Shown piece after piece: positions 42,553-55,562 of a DNA stretch of 64,000 nucleotides. The position numbers and the translations under genes are program-made. The notes under the pieces were generated by a model. The model worked only from the letters and a program-made list of their open reading frames with translations. It searched no databases and was not told the DNA's origin. Every line of letters starts with the position of its first letter. The stretch's first letter is position 1. The DNA comes from Bursaphelenchus xylophilus (taxonomy: Eukaryota > Nematoda > Chromadorea > Rhabditida > Aphelenchoididae): assembly GCA_904066235.2 (NCBI GenBank), contig CAJFCV020000002.1, forward strand, positions 2,294,001 through 2,358,000, given 5' to 3'.

Positions 42553-45500
42553 CTAGGCCAACTTACTGAGGCCGATGAGAATTGCGCCGGTCAACGTGCA
42601 CGTAATGGCGGCGTAGAGGTAGCGAAGGTTTTTTCCGAGCTGAAAAGTTGAGTAAGACAAAATAATTGAAACAGAATTTTGGGCTGGAAAAACCCCTACA
42701 GTGACGGACTTGATCCAGTGGCAAAAAAAGGATCATTTTGTATCCGGGAAGTATCAAAAAATGCAGCAAAATACCTCCATCTTCAAGCGAAAAAACTCCA
42801 ATTTCAGTGAGGGAAATGGCGCGTCCTTCAAAACGGAGTTTTTTCACTTGGAGAGGGAGGCATTTTGCCACATTTTTTGATACTTCCCGGATGCAAAATG
42901 GTACTTTTTTGCCACTGGATCAGCTCCGTCACTGTACAAGAACTAATTTTTTTGTGGTCGATTTATCGCCAAAGTTCGGAGATTTTTTTTTTGAAATTTT
43001 TTCCCACATGTTAAACTCACTTCAATCTCCTTGAAATACAACAAACTCCACAACGTCGCCACACACCCCGGCACCATGGAGGTGATGGGCCCCGTAACCG
43101 CTTGTGACAACCGTTCCGTGGCTATAATACTCATGGTTTGCGCAATTCCCCACATAAAACCGGTCAGCATTGATGGGAGAATGAGTTGAGGGCTCACGTA
43201 TGGCTTGTTTTTTCTGCAAATTTGGAATTGTTTATGGAAGGATGAGAGAAAATTTATGATTTTTTTGGTAAAATATTTTTTGCACAGAGCAAATTTTTAG
43301 GCCAATTTTTATTTTTGCACAGTGCGGAAAAAATTCCTTTTTCTTGCACAGTGCGAAAGAAATTTTTGTTTTTGTACAGTGCCAAAGATAAATTACTTTT
43401 TTCTCGCACCGTGCAAAAGGAAAAATTCTTTTGTTCTCGCACAGTGCGAAAGAAAAGTTTCTTCATTTTCGCTCACAGGGGAAGTACCCCAAGTGCGACG
43501 CTCAGATTTCGATGAAACTTGGCACAAATTTAGAATAGTTTTTTCTAAGATATATGCGAGAATCTTAGCTCGCGCTTTGCAGAAACAACCGAGATTTTTA
43601 GTCCGAAAGTCGGCGAAAATTTGACACTTTTTGCAGAACTTCGACACGAAAAGTTTCATGCTTATTCCTATTGTAATGGGTAATGCTTCCACAAAAAATG
43701 ATTTTTTTCCTTACGAAACTAGCGAAGTTATGGCCAAAAAGTGTTTTTCTCTCTGACCGCTCTCCGCGATTAGCATGCTCTCTCGGCGGCAAAGATCGTC
43801 CAATATCTCGGCGGCGCTTGCAAAGCGCGAGCTAAAACTTTCAGGAATTGATACTTAGTCCATGCCCGACGTGTGTGCAAAATTTAAAGAAAATCTGAGC
43901 GTCGCACTTGGGGTACTTCCCTTGTCAGTTCAAAACAAAAAATTTATTTTTTCTTGCACAGTGCGAAAGAAAAAATTTCTTTTTTCTTGCACAGTGCGAA
44001 AGAAAAGTTTGCTTCATTTTCGCACAGTGCAAAAGAAAAATCGCTTTTTTCTTGCACAGTGCAGTGAATTTTTTGTTCGGACCTGAATTATGTAGTAAAA
44101 AAATTATCACGGTCTTGATTTGCACATAACAAAAGTGTGATTAAACATCGCTGAGTGCAAAATTCATAGCATAAATTTGATGGCACAGTGCTGAAAAAAT
44201 ATTCAAGCTTTTTGCACCGTGCAGGATTTTTGATCAAAAAATTGCACTGTGCAATGAAATAAAAGATGTTTTTTTTATCGCACGGTGCGATTTTTTGCCA
44301 AAATCTTTGATGCACTGTGCAAGAACATTAAATTTTTTATTTGCACGGTGCAAAAAAGTTTTTTTGAAAATCGCATAGTGCATAAACAATAATTTTAAAA
44401 ATTTTTTTAAAATACGTCCGGCCCACTCCATGAGGACTCCGCGTTGCCTCGAAAAATTACTAAACTCACTTTACAGCAGAGTAAATCAGCATTGAGAGTG
44501 TGGAGGTCAACAAAATGCCGCAATAAATCGAAAACACATACGGCATCCCACCAACTTCGACGTTGTGGAATGTCTTGGGATGGTCTTGAATGGCGACAAC
44601 GGGGACAATAGTCATCGCCGCAAGGCATCCCTGGACTAACGACGCGATCATGGCACTGAAATACGATTTTTTGGTTTTTTTCGAAATTTTCGAGGGTATA
44701 ATGGGATAAAAATTTTAAAAAATATTTTGCTTACATAATCTTCTTTTTGTGGTTCACAGCGTAAAATTTCGTCTCATGAGCGGGGTCCGGGATGCTCAGA
44801 GATAATCGCTGAACAACGGCTGGTTTGGATTTCGGAGGAGTGTCTTCTGGCTGAAAAGTGATAAAGGAATAACTAACAAGGGAAATGCGCCAAGTGCGAC
44901 GCTCAGATTTTGATGAAACTTGGCACAAATTTAGAGCAATTCATTCCAAGACATAAACGAGACTCCTAACTTCCGTTTTTCGAAAATGACCGAGATTTTT
45001 ACTATACCGAAAGTTGGAAAAAGTATGACACTTTTTTCGCAAATTTTGACATGAAAGTTTCATGCCGATTTCTACCGTAGATGATAATATTCCTACAAAA
45101 AATCAATTTTTTCCGCCAAAAACTAAAAAGGTTATGGCCAAAAGATGTTTTTCTCTCTGACCGCTCTACGCGTTTTGCGAACTCTCTCGGCCGCAAAGAT
45201 CGTTGAATATCTCGGCTTCCCTTGAAATAAAGACACTTTTTTTCGTTTAGCAACAAAGTTCAGATATACAAACACTTGTCGGAGGCTATTATATTAGCAT
45301 TTTCATAAAGTGCATGGACTTTTAATCCGGCAAGAAAAAAAGTTGAACTGCACAATGCATGTGATTTTTCAAACAAAATCGCTGCGACACAACATTTTTT
45401 CCATTGCGCCATAGCGAAATTTGAGACAAGCTAAAAAAGATATGCCGGTAATTGCTATGTCCATTCCTTACATGAAATTCAATGCCTAGATGTCATATTC

Positions 45501-47452
45501 AATATTTGACGGAGGCTTCGGAGGTCGTTAAATTACTTTTATGTCCAACGTTAACAAAAGTTTTTGGGTTGGTTGCAAATTTACACCTGATCCAGTGGCA
45601 AAAAATGTATCAGTTTGCATCCGGGAACTATCAAAAATGTGGCAAAATGCTTCCCTTTCCAAGTGAAAAAACTTCGTTTTGAAGGACGCGCCATTTCCCT
45701 CACTGAAATCGGAGTTTTTTCGCTTGAAGAGGGAGGCATTTTGCTGCATTTTTTGATACTTCCCGGATACAAAATGATCCTTTTTTTGCCACTGGATCAA
45801 GTCCGTCACGGCTTTTCCAGCCTAAATTTCTTTTTCAATTGTTTTGTTTTACTCAACGATTTCAAAAGCGCGCCCGCTCTTTTCATTAGGGAAAGGGCGC
45901 GCCCTTCAAGACGAAGTTTTTTCACCTTGGAGAGGGAAGCATTTTGCCACATTTTTTATGCTTCCCGGGTGCAAAAATGGCACGTTTTTTTCCACTGGAT
46001 CGGGTCCTTCACTGTAATTTAACAAAGCCCCTGCTAGTTTTTTCGACTCTACTTACATGAACTTCATTGGTCAACGGTTTGTGGTCCAGCATCTCCGAGG
46101 GTTTTCCTTTGACGAACGAGGTCAAAACACCACTGAAACAAAAGGTTAAAAGATTACTGCATTATAAAAAGATCTCTTCAACAGCTTTTTCAAACCCCCC
46201 TAAAAACTCCCCTTACCCAGCCAACACAATCACCATGCCCAACAAACTGAGCCACATCATGTCGGCGGGCCGCGCCTTTGTCCCCAACAGGCCAAAAGTT
46301 CCAACGCCGAAGGCGATCACACATTGTGTGACACTGTTCAGCAGGACGGCTTGGCCCAATCCAATGGCCCCAATGATTGGGATGGACATTAGGTTCGCGA
46401 TCGCCCATGCGATTCCGCCGAGCATGGCGAGCGGGTAGAAGTTTTGATAGCCGGTCCAAATGAACATCCCAAACCCCACGAACCAAATCGCTATGCACAT
46501 CATCCATTGTGCAAACATGCCTGTAAAACGTCGAGATTTTTTGTTGAAATTGTAAATTACGCTTCGCAGAAATCATAGAGATTTTTGGATTGGAATTTGG
46601 CCAAAATTTGAACTTTGTTGTGAATTTTGGCATGAAGAGTTTCCTTGCATGTTTCTACTGACAGGGGAAGTACTCCAAGTGCGACACTCAGATTTTCTTT
46701 AAATTTTGCACACACGCCGGGTATGGACTAAATATAAATTCCTGAAAGTTTTAGCTCGCGCTTTGCGGGCGCCGCCGAGATATCGAACGATTTTTGCCGC
46801 CGAGAGAGCACGCTAAACGTGGAGAGCGGTTGGAGAGAAAAACGCTTTTTGGCCATAACTTTGGCAGGTTCGTGCGGAAAAATTTGATTTTTTGTAGAAA
46901 CATTAACCTTTACGATAGAAATATGCATGAAACTTTTCATGCCGAGATTCGACAAAAAGTCCTAAATTTTGGCCGACTTTCAATCTAAAAATCTCGGTTA
47001 TTCCTGCAAAGCGCGAGCTAGGGTTCTCGCATATATCTCAGAAAAAAAATATTCTAAGTTTGTGCCAAGTTTCATCAAAATATGAGCGTCGCACTTGGAG
47101 TACTTCCCCTGTGAAATGGGTTATGGTTCCATAAAAAATCATTTTTTTCCGGGATAAATTTGCTGTGATATTCGCATTGGGATTGTTGTAAAGAGCGGTA
47201 GGACCCTTTGGTGGGATTTGTAGTACCTTCTAGTGACCAGGGCCACGAGAAACGACGAAATGATACATTTTAATTTTGTAAATATTCCAAGTTACAGTAA
47301 ACTGGGAAAATAAAAAAAAAATTGGTCACACAAGTTCAACAAGAGCACTTACCATCGCCGGGCTGAAACCGGCGCATCGGCACGAACTGCGAGCCGAACA
47401 ACGCGGACGCGATGAAGCATAGGACCAGCGCAATTAAACTTTGAAACGCCAT
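42553..47452 (-). CDS. TMEM144-like multi-pass transporter (drug/metabolite transporter fold)
   Basis: Seven exons: 47353-47452 (ATG), 46217-46520, 46057-46132, 44735-44850, 44470-44655, 43021-43213 and 42553-42639; phases agree, giving 353 aa against ~345 for human TMEM144. About ten membrane helices are split 5+5. Signature segments are LFGSQFVPMRRFQPGDGMF, YPLAMLGGIAWAIANLMSIP and IIGAIGLGQAV in the first half; SMLTGFMWGIAQTMSIIA and GPITSMVPGCVATLWSLLYF in the second. A hydrophilic loop (exons 3-4, with two proline-rich stretches) separates the halves. TMEM144 proteins are annotated as putative carbohydrate transporters; substrate here unknown. Introns 1, 3 and 5 are inflated by MITEs and GCACNGTGC arrays. 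Confidence 0.85.
42700..42938. repeat. MITE of the ACAGTGACGGACTTGATCCA family in the transporter's last intron
   Basis: Left terminus TACAGTGACGGACTTGATCC, right terminus GGATCAGCTCCGTCACTGTA. Inner halves repeat the AGGGAGGCATTTTGC/CACTTGGAGAGGGAGG blocks. Confidence 0.8.
43310..44350. repeat. GCACNGTGC palindrome arrays flanking a 450-bp MITE
   Basis: At least 15 copies of GCACAGTGC/GCACCGTGC with ~25-35-bp spacing lie at 43315-43460 and 43955-44350. Between them (43477-43926) is a MITE with termini GGGGAAGTACCCCAAGTGCG and GCACTTGGGGTACTTCCCTT. Confidence 0.75.
44877..45220. repeat. Truncated AAGTGCGACGCTCAG-family MITE
   Basis: Left terminus GGGAAATGCGCCAAGTGCGA and inner sequence resemble 43477-43926, but no matching right terminus is found. 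It lies in intron 3 of the transporter gene. Confidence 0.6.
45583..46017. repeat. Two adjacent CAGTGACGGACCTGATCCAG-family MITEs
   Basis: A copy at 45583-45812 ends GGATCAAGTCCGTCACGG. A partial copy at 45870-46017 ends GGATCGGGTCCTTCACTGTA. Both are in intron 3 of the transporter gene. Confidence 0.7.
46662..47113. repeat. 450-bp MITE of the AGGGGAAGTACTCCAAGTGCG family
   Basis: Termini are CAGGGGAAGTACTCCAAGTG and CACTTGGAGTACTTCCCCTG, a clean inverted pair, inside transporter intron 1. Same family as 43477-43926. Confidence 0.8.
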
Positions 47453-50400
47453 TGCTCAAGCGGAGAGCATTGAAAAGTGGAGTCAAATGTTCGACGAACA
47501 TGACTTTTCATAGAGTCGAAGCGCAAAAAATTATTCAAATCCCCGAAGCGTTACATTGAAATTTTGCGATTTTGACTTGGAGGAAGCCCCAAAGCTTGAA
47601 TTTTTCACGCTTACGCAATACGATTGTCTGGATCAAAACGTTTTCCACGATCCCCTTGCACTCCTGTACGACGCAAAACTGCAGAAAAAATTGAGTTGAT
47701 TCATTTGAACAAAGTGTCAAAAAAATGTGACATATCGTATACATATTCGTTTTTTGGCGGAATGAGATTTTCGACCCGTAAATATTGGAATATTCGCTTT
47801 CATTGATTGCAGCTCCGATTGAAACCTCCAAAAATAACCTTTAAAAATCAGAGATCGCTCCGAAGACACACTGCGATCGTATTCCTCGTGAAACTTGTTG
47901 TTTTTTATGCAAATCAGTGGTATTTTTGGAACCGTAGAAAATAAATACGGATCAAATTCCGAACAATCGACTTCCTACCGGTATAAACAAAAGCAATGTT
48001 TACAAACCGTAGACGTGCCATTTTTCATCTTCAAATCAATAAAACCGACACCTCACGTCAATCCAGCGCATTTCCTGAATCGCTTAGAGGTTTCGTCCAC
48101 ACACTATCGATCAATATTTTAGATATCAAAATTTACTCGGAAGAATTTTTAGAGAAAAAATTGGTCTTAAAATAAACAAGAATTTAGACGTTATTTTCTA
48201 ACCAAAAGCTAAGGTTTTTGCTCCGGTGTAGATAGTTACACCATCTAGAACAAATGGTCTCAACACGAAAACAAGGAGGACCAAAAAGCCACGTCAACCA
48301 AGCAACACCAGGATTTTGGCTTCAATGTGGATTTTGATTTTGGTGAAAAACGGTTGCTTTGATTTTACCCCTTTGTTTATTTATTATAGTAGTTAGTAGT
48401 TTAGGTTAGATATTATTTAGAGTATTATTTCGTTTATGTAAACCGTAGGTAGTTTATTTTACTGTAGTATAAAGTAGCCAGTTATTTCGTCCCTTTTAGG
48501 TAGTTATTTTGTCCCTTTTTAGTTAGTTTATTAGTCTCATTGAGTTAGTCTAATTTATCTCCTTTGACTTAGTCTCTGTCTTTTACAATATATTTATTTC
48601 GCTTTATTGTATTTTGTCTTGTACGTGTTTAAAGCTGAGAGTATTGTCAATAAACCGGCATCTTTGAATTTATCGGACATCGAATTTTATTGAGAAATCA
48701 GGTGAACCAAATAAGTTGGATTAGCCGCTAAAGGAGAATAGAGTCTTGGTGTTTAGCCCACAAAGAAATCCGAAGAATCTACGATATACTCGGCTACGAG
48801 CCGATAATCGTTTACATCCAGCTATCCAAGAAAAACACCCGAAAATTTTGCCAAAAATTCTACATGTGACAAAATGCCACATCGATTAAATCTTGGTCAG
48901 GAAATTGCTTCATCTACGGTGCACGCCAAACTGAGGAGTCCGGTGACCGGAATAGACTCTTCGTTCTCGGTTTTTTACAGTTCGTCTTGATTTCGCAGAG
49001 AAAGAGAGAAAAAAGACACAAAAGCGTACTCTCTTGCCCCAAAAATTCCCCATTTCTTCCCCGACAAAACGTTTTTTCGCGTCTTTTTTTGGCAAATTGC
49101 CAATCCATTCACTGGACTGTTTTAGGTTATCTCATTTTCGACGTGCGGTGGAGTTACTAGTTTTCTCTGTGATTGCATTTGTTCGCAATGCATCTGCTCG
49201 CAATGCCAGAAAAAAATCGGGATTTGTTGGTGCAGCTTTGCAGACATTATTGCATCATTTATTTTTTTCTGTGAAACATTGCAATGCAGAGAATTTGTTG
49301 TGAGTTTTCACCTTCCGTTTGGTTTTCATAAAGGTTTTTTGTGGTTTTCCACAAGGGTGACCTACACTTCCTCACACCTCAGCGCTGGTGTTCGGTAAGT
49401 TTTTTTAAATTGCAACTTGTTTTAGAGACACATAACCCCTTAAAAGGACGCGGGTTAATCCATCGTAACCGGGATGGTTTGTGGTTGCAGCCCCATATGT
49501 TATCGTTGCGAAAAAGCTTATGTATGACATTACAGCTATTCGTAGTTATCCCGCTGCTTGGAACAGGGCGTAAGTATTATTACGGATATAAGTTTTGCAC
49601 TCATGCCGTAAAGACGAGAGACTTGAAGACAACTTTCCAAGTCAAAAAAAAGTTCAATTGAAGGTCAGTGCATCTTTTTCATCTTTTCAGAAGTCAACCT
49701 GAGCTGTCAAACTCAAGAAAAATGATATGAAAATATTATAGATAATTATACACCTCCCACTAGAGGATGATTGCTCAAAACCATTTGAACAAACGTATAC
49801 GTAATTGAAGCTTCATCGTCACAATGAGTGTATATATGAGCTTTTTGTTATTATCACTTCACTACGGAAGTATCATCCTGCATCAACATAACAGAGAAAA
49901 GTAAAGAAGACAGCGCTGCTTTTCTAGACGAAAGGCCTAAGATGACTATACCCAGAAAGAACCGGGACAATGGCGTGATAAACGGAGCGACATGGCAAGA
50001 CGAAAGTACATACTGTTTTTTTGGACACACAAACCTCCAGTTATTTGGATATTCACTTGTAAGTTCTGTCATTTTTTGAAGGATTTTATCAAAAATTGCC
50101 GCTATACTGTGTATTTAGATCGGACTAAAGCCGTAGACCGAAAACGTTTAGCGTTTGGCGACTTTAGCGTAATGCATGGACAACGATCATTATGGATGTC
50201 TCACGAAGCTTGCTCCTAAAGGCTTCGACCAAATTTACGTAATTGAAGATTCATTGTCACTAAGCGTATCAATTTTATGAGCTCTTTGTTAAATGATGAG
50301 TTCAGCAGGATGTGTAAGATGTTTTGGATCACTTTTAACAGACAGGACAGAGAATCAGGGACCTGATGATTCTACCCGCTAGACAAGGTGATATACCAAC

Positions 50401-51732
50401 TTCATGCTGCAATTGTCATTATGTCCATCGAAGACACTGTTATTGGAGATCACAATAAGTATTTTTATGCATGACAGAGCTCTCAAACAACTTGGGGAAT
50501 ACAACGGCGATACATTTAGAAGCGGAAGGGGGACGGTTGACCACCGCTCCGAGGAATGGAGACAAATTGGAATAGGAATATGGTTTATCGGCACACACAA
50601 CAGAGAGCGACCGCTCTCGGGAGAGACGGAACAGAGAAAGAACGCGGTTTGGGATCGAACGAACGCTGCTTTTATGGCGGTTGATACACGTAGATTCGGT
50701 TGAAACTTGGATGAGAACCAAACACCTCAACAGGTGATGACTTCTTTTACCAGGAATCCGTAATTGAAGCTTCATTGTGACCGTGAATATACGTGTGCGC
50801 CATGTTTATTGCAATGATTTCACTCAATGTCATAAAAGCTTTGGATACCAAGTGAACATACAAAAGATATAAGAAACCTGATGATTCTACTCGATTATGC
50901 ATGTACCAACTTCATGCTGCAATTGTCATTGGAAATTTAACAGTAAGAATTGTTGGTCCGAACACTCACAACGTCTAGAACTTTCTTTAATTTGAATTTC
51001 TCTCTGCTTTATCACTTATATATTATATATTTCTCGCCTTGAGATGCTAAATTTATTTCTGCGCTAGGTAATTCTCTGCGCAGTTACGCAATTGGCGTGC
51101 TGTCTCTCGGTAGGGTATAAATACCCACGATTTTCGATTGTAATACTCATTCCAACCATTTAGTGATTTCACCAGTCATTCGACATTGTTCATTTCTAAT
51201 ATTTTGTTATGTATTCTAATATTCTCTCGTTCATATTTCGTAAATCTTCAATCAACTGAATTACCGAGACCCTCTATTTTTTTTATGTTTAGACCAACGT
51301 AAGACCATCGACAGTAAGCGTAGTGGCTTTCGGCGACTTTTGCGTAAAGCATAGACAACGATGATCACGGATTTGTCATGAATAAAGGAAAGGAATCAAT
51401 CGCTTGAAAATAGTGATACCCAAGTGGAGATGAAACTTGCAAAAAACAAAACACCATTCTGCATCATGGAAGTATCAAGAAATGTGGCAAAATACCTCCC
51501 TCTCCAAGTGAAAAAGTTGGAGATGGAGGCATTTTGCCATATTTTTCGATAGAATCTCAAATACGCCGTTTTCATGACTTTTTGGATGTGAACGAAGTGT
51601 CAAAAAGTGTGACATTTCGTCCACTTTCAAATTCAATAATCAAAATCCTTTCTCTAAAACTCTCCGCAATTATCCAGAGCGCCATTTATTTATTTAGAAC
51701 CCAAATAAATTACAGTTCCTCATAAACCAAGT
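47453..51732. other. Intergenic region between transporter and PDZ genes
   Basis: No supported gene. A T-rich stretch with TAGTTAGTTTATTAGT repeats lies at 48370-48640. Dispersed direct repeats include the phrase CCAACTTCATGCTGCAATTG at 50395 and 50909, and ATTGAAGCTTCAT near 49806 and 50763, plus a block near 50133 resembling one near 51300. A partial MITE of the GTATCAAGAAATGTGGCAAA type lies at 51433-51560. Confidence 0.5.
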
Positions 51733-54700
51733 CTATTGCGGTTTGCTGACATTCGGATCCGGCGTGGGGAGTGGAGAGGTTGCGGGCGGCGGTGCGGGCG
51801 GTGTTTGCGGCTGTAACGGCGGTTGATTGGGATCCGTGCCGGGGAAGCGTTCTTCTTGGTCCAGTTTTCGATTCATTCCGAAAAACGTTCGGGCGCTGTC
51901 CAGAATCCGCGATCCGAGTCCCCCTTCTTCGGCCGGAGTGATGGATTGGAGCCGTGTGCCCTCCTCAACGTCGCTGCACACTTTGATTTCGTCGTTTTTG
52001 GCCTGAAAAAACGAAATTTGAATTTGCAAAAAAAATTTTTTTTTGTAAAAAACTCAAAATTTCCTACTGTAACCTACCGTATTCACCAAGACTTTTCCCT
52101 TCTTCTTCTTGAACCAATCGATGCCTCTTGCCCTCAGGGTGTGTCTGTCTTTCATCTGGCTCTTCTTGTAGTTCCTGGACACACTTTGTAATCGCCCCTT
52201 CAAATTTTTTCTTACTCTTTTCGAATCTTCCTGGGATCCCGCGGGGACTCTGAGCTTCTTGCTTCTGAAAATTGAAAGGTAAGAAATTCTGAAAAATTCA
52301 GTAACCCAGCGACTTGGCAGTCCTAGACACGAACAATATTCAATTAAAAATTCATATTTTACATCTGCAAAACTTAGGCGTCCAACTAAAAATTTTTGAT
52401 GACAAAAATGAGTCTCGCAACGAAAACTACCGTAACCCAAAGTCGTTTCGAAAACTGTTTGTAAAGATCAAATATAGTCATTTTATACCTTATTAGAGAA
52501 TCTCAGAATATTTTCTGACACCATATTTACTTTATACCGTAACTGGCTCGGGTCCCACAACGAAAACCACAGTAACCCAAAATTTCCCGCCAAATCTTAA
52601 AAAAAGCTTAATTTTGTCGACCAAAGCGAAATAACAAAGGCATAACGAGATAATTCAGTAAATTTATAACGTTTCAAGTGCTATGGGTCTCGCCACGAAA
52701 ACTACAGTAACCAAAAATTCCCGCAAAATCCCAATTTTTCGCAAATTTTTCGATCAAACCGAGCAAGCAAAGTAATTTACTCACTTTTTCGTGTTCTTTC
52801 TCGTCCTCGTCGACCCAACCTCCTTCACAGATAGAGGATCCTTCCTCACCAAAGTCGAAGGTGGCCCTTGTGGCGCGGTTGAAATAACGGACTGATACTC
52901 GGTCCTCTTGGCACTGTCGTCCCTATAGCCCTTGTCCGAGCTCCGCTTGTTCGACTTGTCCGATTGTTCATTTTTGGACAGCAACAGGCGTCGTCTGAAC
53001 TCCTGAATCCGAAGACATTCCCGTTGACCGATCAGGTACACATCCGACGCAATTGGCGGGTCAATGACGGTAAGGTTGGTCTGGAAAATTAATAATTGGA
53101 AGAGAAATTAGAGAAAGGCTGTATCGTTATTTAGATTAAAAAAAAATTCTTGCACAGTGCGAAAAAACAGAATTTTTTCCCCGCACTGTGCAGTCATTTT
53201 CATTTTGCACAATCTGCACTGTGCGTTCGACAAATTTTGTCGCAGATTCGCATTGTGTAATCAATAAAAAAAACGCACCGTGAAATCAAAACGAATTTTG
53301 CATCGTGCGATCAAAACAATTCTTGCGCTGTGCAATAAAAACAACTTTTGCACCGTGCAATCAAAGCAATTTTTGCACCGTGCGATCACAAAAAATTTTG
53401 CACTGTGCAATAAAAACAACTTCTGCACTGTGCAAACAAAAGAATTTTCGCACGGTGAGATCACAAAAAATTTTGCACTGTGCGATAAAAACAACTTTTG
53501 CACCGTGCGATCACAAAAAATTTTGCACTGTGCGATAAAAACAACTTTTGCACCGTGCGATCACAAAATTTTTGCACTGTGCGATGAATAAATTTTTGCA
53601 CCGTGCAATAGAAACAACTTTTGCACCGTGCAATCAAAGAAATTTTTGCACTGTGCAATAAAAACAACTTTTGCACCGTGCAATCAAAGCAATTTTTGCA
53701 CCGTGCAATCACAAAATTTTTGCACCGTGCAATAAACTTTTTTTCAATTTCAAAAAAAATACAAATTCTCACCCAATAATCCGCCGCCTGAAGGATCAAT
53801 GGCATCCGATTGTTGGGTTCCGGCCGCTCTATGGCCATTGTAAATGACTGCTGGGTTTTGCATTTGCGCTTAAAAACGGACCGAAACACCTGAAACGAGC
53901 TGAACGTTTCGCCGTCGATATCGATTACAATGTCGTCAACGAGGAAGAAGAATGAGCCAATCGAGTTTTCGTATATCTGAAATCATTTTAGACATCAAAA
54001 TAAAAAAAAAATTTTAAAAAAAATTTAAAATTTAAAAAAAAATTTTTTAATTCCAAAAAAATTTCCAAAGATTCCACTCACATTAGCCACAACAAATTTT
54101 CCTTTCGTGTATTTGACTTTCAGTCCGGCCCTACACGCCGGTGGAACAATGACGTAGGCGACGAAACAGTTGGTGCTATTGGCGGCTCGTCGATAGCCAG
54201 CGGCTTTCGCTCGGTTCGCAGTCAACGGAAATTTGTAGGCAGGTCGAAGCACCGCAATTTCCAGCTGAAAAAATGATGTTTTTAGGGTCAAAAACCAAAG
54301 CTTTCGTGATACTCAGGGTTTTCGTGGTGGGACCCAAAAATAATGAAAAAACATCGGTATTTTACATTTTTTCAATAAAAATGCTCCATAGCCCTCGCTA
54401 CATCCCATCAAAACCTAAATTTATCAGTTTTTTTAGTTCATTCAAGTTTTCGTGTCGGTACCCAAAAAATTTTTTTTGGCCAAAAATACCGCTCCGAAAA
54501 ACCTACAGTTCCCATTTGATCGAGCAGTTCCTCCGCATCATCGAGCGTGTAAACCAGTTCCCCATTCACGGCCAACAGCTGATCCCCAATGATCAAGTGT
54601 TCACTGGCCAACGAGTTCAATCGAATGGCGCGGATCAACAAGTTCGGGCCCAATGTGATTCCATGGTGGTCTGACTGAAGGTAAAACACGTTTACTATTG

Positions 54701-55289
54701 TTTTTTTCTTGGTTTAGGAAACTTTTGCCAGTCTGGAAGACGAGAAAATGGATATTTTTTCAAATTTTTATACATTTCATACCTAAAATAAGGCGGAAAA
54801 GGTGCGAATCGATAGATAAACGAAAAATCGGAGGGTAAAATACGCAGTGCCTCATCCTTGGCCTTTTTATAACATGTAATGAAAGAAACTAAGAGTTTCT
54901 GCGATATTTTCGATATTATTTTAGTTCTGATATTACTTTAGACTAAAATAAGGTGGAAAATCGCAAAAAAGTGGGGGAAATTACAAAAAACCGATTGAAA
55001 ATAATGCAAAATAGGTTTTTACTGCCTATACGTTTACTTCCGGATCTTGCAAGGTCTGAATTTTCAGGCTCTACCTAAAATAATGTCAGAATAGCGAAAA
55101 ATTGCCGAAAATTGAATTTTTTTGCTAAATTTGGCTTGATAGTGGATGATTATGCGGCACACATTCTAAACTCACCGGCGAATGGCTGAGTTGGACGTTG
55201 ACCACCCTGCAATGCGTTCGTTCGGCTAATTTCTCAAAAACGTTGGGCTGAGGGGCGGGCGCGGGCTCGGCGGCTTCCGAGTCGTCCAT
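51733..55289 (-). CDS. Two-PDZ-domain scaffold protein
   Basis: Seven exons: 55176-55289 (ATG), 54507-54674, 54082-54264, 53773-53976, 52785-53080, 52078-52264 and 51733-52002; phases agree, giving 473 aa. PDZ1 (residues ~30-100) shows LGPNLLIRAI, EHLIIGDQLLAVNGE and DAEELLDQMG. A linking exon (KFPLTANRAKAAGYRRA, YVIVPPACRAGLKV) leads into PDZ2 with SIGSFFFLVDDIVIDIDGE. The C-terminal ~250 residues are charged and Ser/Lys-rich, then proline-rich (PPAPPPATSPLPTP). It resembles nematode-specific PDZ scaffolds; the partner is unknown. The frame upstream of the ATG is open to a TGA, so an extra 5' exon is possible. Intron 4 holds a striking GCACNGTGC array. Confidence 0.78.
53140..53735. repeat. 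Tandem array of GCACNGTGC palindromes in a PDZ-gene intron
   Basis: More than 18 palindromic cores (GCACTGTGC or GCACCGTGC) recur about every 25-30 bp. They alternate with A/T spacers such as AATAAAAACAACTTTT and AATCAAAGCAATTTTT. The higher-order order 'TGTGCAATAAAAACAACTTTTGCACCGTGC' repeats (units ~55 bp). Open frames across it are artefacts of this periodicity. Confidence 0.85.
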
Positions 55290-55562
55290 TTCGCGCCGAA
55301 CGGCGACGTTGCCGCTGGGTTCCAGACCGGGCCGCAAGATTTTCAGTCCAAAAATAGTGCCTCAGAACGGGATGGACCGCACGAAAAGTAACAGACGCAA
55401 TGGAATGCGGTCGGAGCCGCGAAAATTCCAAAAATACTCAAAATTATGCAAATTTCGGCAGGATTTTTGCATTGGAAACCCGTCGGAAGGCGAGATGCAG
55501 CGATTGAAGAGGTTTTCGTTGAGTTGAGGAGGTGATTTCGGACGGATATTGAGGATATGATG

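Noticed and set aside
53261..53889. Long open frames across the GCACNGTGC array
   Set aside because: Frames on both strands follow the repeat period. The real coding exon of the PDZ gene (53773-53976) overlaps only the end and is supported by splice sites and phase.
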